Assembly (NCBI GenBank): GCA_964370965.1
Contig: CAYJLW010000055.1
Location: 1-26,531, forward strand
Length of the DNA: 26,531 bases
DNA from: CAYJLW01 sp964370965
Lineage (GTDB): Bacteria; Actinomycetota; Acidimicrobiia; UBA2766
Direction: 5' to 3'
How positions within the stretch are numbered: position 1 is the first letter of the stretch; every line of letters begins with the position of its first letter. The notes under the pieces are model-generated. The model was given only the letters and a program-made list of their open reading frames with translations, was not told the DNA's origin and did not search any database. This document shows, one piece after another, positions 15,399-21,312 of the stretch. The translations under genes and the position numbers were made by a program.

Positions 15399-16010
15399 TC
15401 ACCTGTGGAGGCGGAGTGAGTCGAGATCGACGTCGGGTCGGGGCGGGAGGGTGTGGGCCGGGTCGGGGTGGCCGCAGAGGACGAGGGCCTGGGGCGTGAG
15501 GCCGCCAGGGAGGTCGAGGGCGGCGGCGGCGGCCTCGGGGCAGAAGGCGGGGGCGGCGATCCAGCAGGTGGCGAGGCCGGCGTCGGTGGCGGCGAGCATG
15601 AGGTTCTCCACGGCGGCGCCGAGGCTGAGGACGCCGAGGGTCCACTCGGCGCCGCGGCGGCGTTCGTCGGGGTGAGGGTCGAGGCCGTCGCGGGTGAGGC
15701 AGGCGAGGATGCCGGCGGGGGCGGCGCAGATGCGCTCCCGGGAGCGGGCCACGAGGCTCTCGACGCGCCCCGGGGCGACGCCGTCGGCGTCGAGGTCGGC
15801 CCGCCAGGCCTGCCCCATGGCGTCCGCGAGGGCGCCGAGTGTGCCGGCCCCGAGGACGGCGAAGCGCCAGGGCCGGCTGTGATGGGGGGCGGGGGCGAGA
15901 CACGCGGCCCGCACGCAGGCGTCGAGGAGCGCCGGAGTCACGGGGTCCGGGGTGAAGGCCCGGATGGAGCGGCGGGCGCGCAGGAGAGCGGGGACGGCGT
16001 CGGCCGTCAC
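15399..16010 (-). CDS. Nitroreductase-family FMN protein, equivalent to the C-terminal domain of FbiB (dehydro-F420-0 reductase)
   Basis: A 203-residue flavin reductase. The N-terminus LLRARRSIRAFTPDPVTPALL is typical of the nitroreductase family, and APAPHHSRPWRF (38-49) is the form seen in the C-terminal half of mycobacterial FbiB. GLATCWIAAPAFCPEAA is the matching flavin/dimer segment. In M. tuberculosis this domain reduces dehydro-F420-0 to F420-0 with FMNH2, and the CofE domain then adds glutamates. Here the two are separate genes joined by a GTGA overlap (16007-16010) and certainly co-translated. It is the last gene of the HxlR-cofD-cofE operon. A generic nitroreductase function is the alternative, but position and motif argue against it. 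Confidence 0.85.
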   Translation of the reverse strand: MTADAVPALLRARRSIRAFTPDPVTPALLDACVRAACLAPAPHHSRPWRFAVLGAGTLGALADAMGQAWRADLDADGVAPGRVESLVARSRERICAAPAGILACLTRDGLDPHPDERRRGAEWTLGVLSLGAAVENLMLAATDAGLATCWIAAPAFCPEAAAAALDLPGGLTPQALVLCGHPDPAHTLPPRPDVDLDSLRLHR

Positions 16011-16720
16011 CGGAAGAGGTCCTCGCTGTAGGGGCGCACGAGGTCGGCGGCGGCGCCGTCGCCGGAGAGGGTGAGGCCCCGCACGACGGCCACAGGCACT
16101 CCCGATGTCTTGCCCATGACGAGGTCGGCGGCGGCGGCGATCTCGTCGGCGAGAGCGATCTCGGTCACCTCCAGCGGGCGGCCCGCGGAGTCGGCGGCCC
16201 CCCGGAGGTCCACGACGGGGGCGAGGCCCGCGGTCCCGAGGGCGACATCGGTGACGCCCCTGCGCCAGGGCCGCCCGAACGTGTCGGTGATCACGACGCC
16301 GAGTCGGGTGAGGCCCCAGCGGGCGGCAAGGGCGTCACGGAGCTTGCGGGCGGAACGGTCGGGGTGGCGGGGCAGGAGGGCGACCTCTCCGGGGGCGAGG
16401 TTGGAGCGGTCGATCCCGGCGTTGGCGCACACGAAGCCGTGAGGTGTCTCGGTGATGAAGAGGTCGCCCCGGCGGCGCAGGATCCGTCTGCTCTCGGCCT
16501 CCACGAGAGCGGTACGCCCGTCGGTGTCGTCCTCGTCGAGGCGGACGAGGCGGCCCTCGGCCTTCGAGACGATCTTGGACGTGACGACGACGACGTCGTG
16601 GTCGAGGAGCGGGCCGGTGGCCCCGGCAATGAGCTCGGCGAGCGGGTCGCCCGGGCGGATCTCGCCCAGGCCCGTGACCGGGACGACCTCCAGGGAGGGG
16701 GCGCCGCCCGGGAGGTTCAC
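16007..16720 (-). CDS. cofE: Coenzyme F420:L-glutamate ligase
   Basis: GTP-dependent enzyme that adds gamma-linked glutamates to F420-0. 237 residues, the length of stand-alone CofE and of the N-terminal half of FbiB. Visible family features are VVPVTGLGEIRPGDPLAELI (13-32), VVVTSKIVSKAEGR (metal/GTP site), ITETPHGFVCANAGIDRSN, and VVITDTFGRPWRRGVTDVALG, followed by the acidic ALADEIAAAADLVMGK. The GTG start at 16720 overlaps the cofD stop (GTGA), which settles the start against a longer upstream frame. Its stop overlaps the nitroreductase start. In FbiB the two proteins are one polypeptide, so a complex is likely (inference). Confidence 0.93.
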   Translation of the reverse strand: MNLPGGAPSLEVVPVTGLGEIRPGDPLAELIAGATGPLLDHDVVVVTSKIVSKAEGRLVRLDEDDTDGRTALVEAESRRILRRRGDLFITETPHGFVCANAGIDRSNLAPGEVALLPRHPDRSARKLRDALAARWGLTRLGVVITDTFGRPWRRGVTDVALGTAGLAPVVDLRGAADSAGRPLEVTEIALADEIAAAADLVMGKTSGVPVAVVRGLTLSGDGAAADLVRPYSEDLFR

Positions 16721-17658
16721 GCGGAGAGGAGTTCCAGCGCGACACGCGCCAGGTGTGTGGCGGCGGGCACGCTGGACATGATGGTCTGGGCTACCTCGGC
16801 GCGCATCCCGGCCGCGGCGACGTCGTCGGCGAGGCGGGCGTCGTGGGCGTCGATGATCAGCGTGTCCAGGAGGCCGGCGTAGGCCTCGGCGACGCCGACG
16901 CAGCTCACCTTCATCGACGCCGCCGGCATGAGCTTGTCGGCGGGGCCCCGCACCGGGGCGCCGTGCACGATGGGGCTGATGCCCACGGCCTTCACCTTGC
17001 GGCGGGCGACGGCGTCGCGGATCTCCGGGAACGCCAGGATGGGGCCGATGGAGACGACCGGGTTCGAGGGGCAGAAGATGATCCCGTCGGCCGCCTCGAG
17101 CGCGTCCAGGGCGGCGGGCAGCGGCCGGGCGTCTTCGATGCCCTCGTATCGGACCTCCTTGACCGGGTCCTGGGCCCGGCGGGCCACGAGGTACTCCTGG
17201 AAGTGCAGGTCGTCGGCGGAGCCGTCGTCGCGTTCCACGAGGATCCTGTTCGTGACGCGGTCCTCGGTCATGGGTAGCACGTCCGCTTCGACACCCCAGG
17301 CTGCGGTGATCTCGGCGGTGACGCGGGCGAGGCCCGCGCCGGCGGCGAGGCGCCGGCTTCGGAACAGGTGTGTGGCGAGGTCGCGGTCGCCGAGGCGGAA
17401 CCAGGTGTCCATGCCGTAGCGGTCCATGGCGTCGAGGCAGTGCCACGTCTCCCCGGCGAGCCCCCAGCCGCGGGCGCCGTCGGCGGCGCCGGCGAGGGAG
17501 TAGACGACCGAGTCCACGTCGGGGGAGACGTGGAGGCCGTGCAGGACGACGTCGTCGCCCGTGTTGACTATGACGGTGATCTCCTCTTGGGGGATGGTCC
17601 CCGCCAGGCCCCGGAGGAACTTCCCGGCGCCCACGCCGCCGGCGAGTGCCACGATCAT
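16717..17658 (-). CDS. cofD: 2-phospho-L-lactate / phosphoenolpyruvyl transferase of F420 synthesis
   Basis: FbiA/CofD joins the activated three-carbon unit (phosphoenolpyruvyl-GPP in actinobacteria) to the deazaflavin Fo, giving dehydro-F420-0. 313 residues. The N-terminus MIVALAGGVGAGKFLRGLAG is the signature start. Others are the VNTGDDVVLHGLHVSPDVDSVVYSLAG stretch (Asp residues bind Mg and substrate), GDRDLATHLFRS, and PSNPVVSIGPILAFPEIRDAV with GISPIVHGAPVRGPADKLM. ATG 17658 overlaps the HxlR stop (ATGA), so the regulator is translated with its target pathway. The donor-activating enzyme CofC/FbiD is not in this window. Confidence 0.95.
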   Translation of the reverse strand: MIVALAGGVGAGKFLRGLAGTIPQEEITVIVNTGDDVVLHGLHVSPDVDSVVYSLAGAADGARGWGLAGETWHCLDAMDRYGMDTWFRLGDRDLATHLFRSRRLAAGAGLARVTAEITAAWGVEADVLPMTEDRVTNRILVERDDGSADDLHFQEYLVARRAQDPVKEVRYEGIEDARPLPAALDALEAADGIIFCPSNPVVSIGPILAFPEIRDAVARRKVKAVGISPIVHGAPVRGPADKLMPAASMKVSCVGVAEAYAGLLDTLIIDAHDARLADDVAAAGMRAEVAQTIMSSVPAATHLARVALELLSA

Positions 17659-18089
17659 GCCCGCTGCTCCTCTCCCGCCTGTGCCACGAGGTCGATCTCG
17701 TGCGGCGCCACGACGACCCCGCAGGTGGCGCACGTCCAGTGGGGCCGTACCGTGCCCCCGCAGCCGGCGTGGCGGGCCAGGGCCGAAGGGGGTTCGTCGT
17801 AGTGGCGCATCCCCCAGACGGCGAGGGCCCCCAGCACCGGGGCGAGGTCGCGGCCCTTCTCCGTGAGCGCGTAGCCGCGAGGCGCGATCCGCGACACGAT
17901 CCCCTCGTCCTCGAGGAGGCGCAACCGGTCGGCGAGGAGGTTCGGGGGGATGCCCGGCAGGGCGTGGGCGAGTTCGCTGTAGCGGGCACGGGCGAGGAGG
18001 ATCTCACGGATGATGAGCAGAGTCCAGCGGTCGCCCACGACCTCCAGGGAACGCGCAACAGGGCATTCGAGGTCGTAGGGCCGCGACAT
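17655..18089 (-). CDS. HxlR-family transcriptional regulator with C-terminal cysteine cluster
   Basis: A winged helix-turn-helix protein of 144 residues. ECPVARSLEVVGDRWTLLIIREILL (8-32) followed by RYSELAHALPGIPPNLLADRLRLLEDEGIVSRI is the classic HxlR/DUF24 signature. Cys9 is at the position used as redox or electrophile sensor in YodB-type members. A second cysteine group, CGGTVRPHWTCATCG, near residues 109-124 looks like a small zinc ribbon, an addition not present in the basic family. As first gene of the F420 operon, with an imperfect palindrome in the divergent promoter, it probably controls itself, cofD-cofE-nitroreductase and fbiC. Starting ATG 18089 gives MSRPYDLECPVARS, the normal family N-terminus. 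Confidence 0.9.
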   Translation of the reverse strand: MSRPYDLECPVARSLEVVGDRWTLLIIREILLARARYSELAHALPGIPPNLLADRLRLLEDEGIVSRIAPRGYALTEKGRDLAPVLGALAVWGMRHYDEPPSALARHAGCGGTVRPHWTCATCGVVVAPHEIDLVAQAGEEQRA

Positions 18090-18133
18090 GCCCGGAAGCT
18101 ACCGCGCGCGGCGACTCCTCGTCCCCGGGTCCG

Positions 18134-18147
18134 CCGTCCCGGGACGG
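18134..18147. promoter_or_regulatory. Perfect 14-base palindrome in the hxlR/fbiC divergent promoter
   Basis: CCGTCCCGGGACGG reads the same on both strands. It lies 45 bases upstream of the HxlR start and 48 bases upstream of fbiC. It could be a second regulatory site or simply GC-rich coincidence. Confidence 0.35.
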
Positions 18148-18166
18148 TCTTCGATGGGGGCGAACT

Positions 18167-18185
18167 CACTTCAGTTTCTGTAGTG
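18167..18185. promoter_or_regulatory. Candidate HxlR operator overlapping the fbiC promoter
   Basis: CACTTCAG-TTT-CTGTAGTG is a dyad with 7 of 8 positions matching. It is conspicuously AT-rich beside its surroundings. It overlaps the proposed fbiC -10 box. The ACT-N-CAG / CTG-N-AGT half sites and the short AT spacer resemble the small dyads bound by HxlR/YodB-type regulators. Confidence 0.5.
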
Positions 18186-18186
18186 T
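18181..18186 (+). promoter_or_regulatory. Candidate -10 box for leaderless fbiC transcript
   Basis: TAGTGT fits TANNNT and ends 8 bases before the fbiC ATG at 18195. No ribosome site precedes the ATG, so the mRNA would begin at or within a few bases of the start codon. No strong -35 is visible, as is usual for such promoters. Confidence 0.4.
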
Positions 18187-18194
18187 TGCCGTCG

Positions 18195-20519
18195 ATGCCC
18201 GCCCGATCCTCCTCACCCGACACCCGGTTCCTCCTGGAGGCGCCCACGGCCGAGCTCATGGCCGCTGCCGCCGGGGTCCGCGACCGGTGCTTCGGCAGGC
18301 GGGTCACGTACTCGCCCAAGGTGTTCGTGCCACTCACGCGCCTCTGCCGGGACCGTTGCGGCTACTGCACGTTCGCCACGGCACCCGCCCACGTCGCGCA
18401 CGCCTACCTCTCCCCGGACGACGTCCTCGCCCTCGCCCGCGCAGGCGCGGCGGCGGGATGTCACGAGGTCCTCTTCACGCTGGGGGAGCGCCCGGAGGAG
18501 CGCTATCCGGCCGCGGCAGAGGCTTTGGCGGAGCTCGGTCACAACTCCACGGTCGAGTACCTCGCCGCCGCCTGCCGCCTCGTCGTCGAGGAGACGGGGC
18601 TCCTCCCGCACGCCAACGCCGGCGCCCTCACAGCCGGCGAGCTCGCCCTCCTGCGACCCTGGAGCCCGGGCCAGGGGATGATGGTCGAGTCCCTCGCCGG
18701 CCGTCTCGGGCGCCGCGGCGGCCCCCACTGGCGGGCGCCCGACAAGACCCCCGAGCGCCGTCTCGCCACCCTCGAGGCCGCCGGCGAGCTCGGCATCCCC
18801 TTCACCACCGGGATCCTCGTCGGTGCGGGCGAGACCCCGGCCGAGCGACTCGAAGCCCTTCGCGCGATCGCCGCCGCCCACGGGCGCCACGGTCATGTGC
18901 AGGAGGTCATCGTCCAGAACTTCGTCCCCAAGGCCGCCACGGCGATGGCGGCGGCACCCGCCCCGTCGCAGGAGGAGTACCTCCGCGCGGTCGCCGCCGC
19001 CCGCCTCCTGCTGCCCGGGGACGTCCATGTGCAGGCGCCGCCCAACCTCTCGGAGGACTTCGGGGTGCTCCTCGCCGCCGGGATCGACGACTGGGGGGGT
19101 GTGTCCCCCGTGACGCCCGACCACGTGAACCCGGAGAGGCCCTGGCCCGCCCTGGAACGCCTCCACGACGTCACGGAGGCGGCGGGCCACGTGCTGGCGC
19201 CCCGCCTCACCGTGTACCCGGAGTTCGTGAGGGGGCGCGGCGCCTGGCTCGACCCCGGTCTGCACTTCGCTGTCCTGGATCGCTCCGACGCCGAAGGCCT
19301 CGCCCGTGACGACCGCTGGGCGGCGGGGGAGGACTCGTCCCCGCCCGCTCTCCTGGCCGCCACCGTCACCGCCACGGCCACCGTGTGCGCTGCCCCTGCG
19401 GAGGCCGGCGGTCCCGTCGGCGAGGTGATCGCGGGTGTCGCCGGCGGCCAGGACGTAGGTGTGGACGAGATCGTCACGCTCTTCGGTGCCCGCGGCGCGG
19501 AGGTGCGGGCGGTCGCCGCCCTCGCCGACGACCTCCGCCGCCGCCTCGTCGGGGAGACCGTCACCTTCGTCGTGAATCGCAACATCAACTACACGAACGT
19601 CTGCACCTTCAAGTGCCGGTTCTGCGCGTTCTCCAAGGGCCCCCTGTCGCTCGACCTGCGGGGGGCCCCCTACCTCCTCACGCTGGAGGACATCCAGGCC
19701 CGGGTGCTGGAGGCCGTCGCCCGGGGCGCCACCGAGGTTTGCCTGCAGGGGGGCATACACCCGGACTTCGACGGGGGCTACTACCTCGAGGTCACCCGCG
19801 CCGTGAAGGCCGTGGCGCCCGATCTCCACGTGCACGGCTTCACCGCCCTCGAGGTCACCGAGGGTGCCCGTCGCCTCGGCGTCCCCCTTGGCGGGTATCT
19901 CGCCGACCTGCGCGACGCCGGCCTCGCCACGCTGCCGGGCACCGCTGCGGAGATCCTCGATGACGAGGTCCGGGGCATGCTCTGCCCCGACAAGGTCACG
20001 ACCGAGGAGTGGATCGAGGCGCACCGCAGCGCGCACGGCGTCGGCCTCCGCTCCAACGTGACGATCATGTTCGGCCACGTCGACGCTCCCGTGCACTGGG
20101 CGCGCCACATCGTGGCCACCCGCGACCTCCAGGAGGAGACTGGCGGCTTCACCGAGTTCGTTCCCCTCCCCTTCGTGCACATGGCGGCGCCCCTGTACCT
20201 GCAGCGGCGGGCGCGCCCGGGGCCCACGTTCCGGGAGGCGCTCCTGATGCATGCCGTGGGGCGCATCGCGTATGCCGGGCGGATCGACAACGTGCAGGTT
20301 TCCTGGGTGAAGACGGGCGTCGAGGGTGTCCGCCAGATCCTGCAGGCGGGCGCCAACGACCTCGGGGGCACTCTCATGGACGAGAACATCAGCCGGGCGG
20401 CGGGCTCCCACCACGGCCAGGAGATGGACCGTTCCGGATTCGAGGCCCTCGTGGCGCCGCTGGGTCGGCCGCTCGCCCAGCGCACCACCGTCTACAGCCC
20501 GCCCGTGACGGTCTCCTGA
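18195..20519 (+). CDS. fbiC: Fo synthase, fused CofG-CofH radical SAM enzyme
   Basis: Makes the deazaflavin chromophore Fo from tyrosine and 5-amino-6-ribitylaminouracil. The protein is 774 residues with two radical SAM domains in the FbiC order. CofG comes first: TRLCRDRCGYCTF carries the CX3CX2C cluster ligands Cys51, Cys55 and Cys58. It is followed by FTLGERPEERYP, LPHANAGAL and LTVYPEFV. CofH follows, with NINYTNVCTFKCRFCAF and ligands Cys470, Cys474 and Cys477, then EVCLQGGIHPDFDGGYY and the DENISRAAGSHHGQ C-terminal segment. It is somewhat shorter than M. tuberculosis FbiC (856), mainly at the N-terminus. ATG 18195 begins MPARSSSPDTRFLLEAPTAE. In mycobacteria fbiC sits far from fbiA/fbiB; here it is divergent from them and shares a promoter region. 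Confidence 0.95.
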   Translation: MPARSSSPDTRFLLEAPTAELMAAAAGVRDRCFGRRVTYSPKVFVPLTRLCRDRCGYCTFATAPAHVAHAYLSPDDVLALARAGAAAGCHEVLFTLGERPEERYPAAAEALAELGHNSTVEYLAAACRLVVEETGLLPHANAGALTAGELALLRPWSPGQGMMVESLAGRLGRRGGPHWRAPDKTPERRLATLEAAGELGIPFTTGILVGAGETPAERLEALRAIAAAHGRHGHVQEVIVQNFVPKAATAMAAAPAPSQEEYLRAVAAARLLLPGDVHVQAPPNLSEDFGVLLAAGIDDWGGVSPVTPDHVNPERPWPALERLHDVTEAAGHVLAPRLTVYPEFVRGRGAWLDPGLHFAVLDRSDAEGLARDDRWAAGEDSSPPALLAATVTATATVCAAPAEAGGPVGEVIAGVAGGQDVGVDEIVTLFGARGAEVRAVAALADDLRRRLVGETVTFVVNRNINYTNVCTFKCRFCAFSKGPLSLDLRGAPYLLTLEDIQARVLEAVARGATEVCLQGGIHPDFDGGYYLEVTRAVKAVAPDLHVHGFTALEVTEGARRLGVPLGGYLADLRDAGLATLPGTAAEILDDEVRGMLCPDKVTTEEWIEAHRSAHGVGLRSNVTIMFGHVDAPVHWARHIVATRDLQEETGGFTEFVPLPFVHMAAPLYLQRRARPGPTFREALLMHAVGRIAYAGRIDNVQVSWVKTGVEGVRQILQAGANDLGGTLMDENISRAAGSHHGQEMDRSGFEALVAPLGRPLAQRTTVYSPPVTVS

Positions 20520-20553
20520 GCACAGGCTGGGCGTGCGGAAGGAGTGTGCCGGA

Positions 20554-20647
20554 GGGCCGGCTCTGCCGGCCCGGAACGGTGCTCGGGTCGGGCGGCGGCC
20601 CGGTTCTCATTGGGGGGGAGGTCGAGGGGGGGCGGAGCCCCCCTTCG
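20554..20647. repeat. Composite two-hairpin repeat, copy 1 (downstream of fbiC)
   Basis: Hairpin 1 is GGGCCGGC-TCT-GCCGGCCC (20554-20572). Hairpin 2 has arms 20623-20633 and 20637-20647 around a GGA loop. The element aligns without gaps to 26340-26433: CGGAACGG, CGGCGGCC, a G run and TCGAGG fall at the same offsets, and the loop centres are 72 bases apart in both. It begins 34 bases after the fbiC stop. Confidence 0.7.
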
Positions 20648-20651
20648 AAAT

Positions 20652-20688
20652 AGAACGAGGCCCGTCGGGGGTTGACGGGCCTCGTTCT
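20652..20688. terminator. Perfect 15-bp hairpin, bidirectional terminator
   Basis: AGAACGAGGCCCGTC (20652-20666) pairs perfectly with GACGGGCCTCGTTCT (20674-20688) around GGGGGTT. It lies between the convergent ends of fbiC and the phasin-like gene, immediately after the composite repeat. It is less GC-extreme than the repeat hairpins and looks like the functional terminator. Confidence 0.8.
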
Positions 20689-20739
20689 GATATCGGGATC
20701 CGAGGGGGCGAGATCCCTTTGTTGGCGGGGAAACCTGTG

Positions 20740-21117
20740 TCAGGCGGCCCGGTTCACGGCCTTCTGGACGTTGGTGCGGACCTGCTCGGCGACCTGCTTG
20801 GCCTGCGAGCGTACGGTCTCGATGGCGGTCTTGGCCTGCTCGGGCAGCCGGGCCTCGAAGGCCTCGTCGAGCTGGCTGATCTGACCCCAGACGGTCTGCG
20901 CCACGTTCTCGATCTGGGCGCGGACGTCCTTGGTGGCGGAGTCGAGGCGCTCGCGCGTTTCGGTGACGAGCTTCTCGATCTGCTCGCGACGCTCGGCCTG
21001 GCGGGTCTGGGCCTGCTCGCGAGCCTTCTGGGCCTGCTCTCGGAGCTGCTGCGTCGTGAGAGAGGTGAAACCGATGCCGACGTAGACCGATTCCCGGGCT
21101 ACCTGCTTGACGTCCAT
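20740..21117 (-). CDS. Phasin-like amphipathic helical protein
   Basis: A 125-residue protein that is nearly all charged amphipathic helix. MDVKQVARESVYVGIGFTSL (1-20) is a short semi-hydrophobic head, followed by continuous helix rich in Gln, Glu, Arg, Lys and Ala with repeats such as REQAQKAREQAQ. This pattern is seen in small actinobacterial proteins annotated as phasin or HbhA-like, which coat lipid or polyhydroxyalkanoate granules or bind surfaces. Function here is inferred from composition only. I chose ATG 21117 because AAGGAG stands 6 bases upstream; the in-frame ATG at 21138 would swallow that site. It has the clearest promoter in the window and its own terminator. No polyhydroxyalkanoate synthase is visible nearby. 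Confidence 0.75.
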   Translation of the reverse strand: MDVKQVARESVYVGIGFTSLTTQQLREQAQKAREQAQTRQAERREQIEKLVTETRERLDSATKDVRAQIENVAQTVWGQISQLDEAFEARLPEQAKTAIETVRSQAKQVAEQVRTNVQKAVNRAA

Positions 21118-21201
21118 GACCGTCTCCTTGCTGGGCACTTCCGACCCTTCCGTCCTGCACCCCCGCGGAACCGAGCGGGCCCTTGGGTGAGTCCTACCTG
21201 A

Positions 21202-21230
21202 TTGCTTGCAGAATAGCAGAAATGATAAAC
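21202..21230 (+). promoter_or_regulatory. Possible weak divergent promoter for the GT2-membrane operon
   Basis: TTGCTT (21202-21207) and, 16 bases on, GATAAA (21224-21229) could serve the plus-strand operon. They interleave with the minus-strand promoter, so transcription in the two directions may compete. Matches to consensus are modest. Confidence 0.25.
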
Positions 21231-21245
21231 GATTGCAAGCGCTTG
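21204..21245. promoter_or_regulatory. Palindromes covering the phasin-like gene promoter
   Basis: GCTTGCA (21204-21210) and TGCAAGC (21234-21240) form a 7-bp dyad that spans the whole -35/-10 region. The second arm is part of a perfect 10-base palindrome, CAAGCGCTTG (21236-21245). The segment is markedly AT-rich for this genome. This looks like a regulator binding site; the regulator is unknown. Confidence 0.45.
21210..21238 (-). promoter_or_regulatory. Near-consensus housekeeping-type promoter of the phasin-like gene
   Basis: On the minus strand, TTGCAA (-35, 21238-21233), exactly 17 bases, then TATTCT (-10, 21215-21210). Four to five of six positions match consensus in each box and the spacing is ideal. 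The predicted leader of about 85 bases ends in a strong AAGGAG ribosome site. Confidence 0.7.
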
Positions 21246-21312
21246 TGATCTTGTTCTCTTGTGCGCGTGAGGGATCGAGGGGGCGCTCGCTCCCCCCGCG
21301 GAGGGGCTCGCC

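Noticed and set aside
18213..20414. 733-codon minus-strand frame opposite fbiC
   Set aside because: It is a shadow of fbiC, whose two radical SAM clusters are intact on the plus strand.
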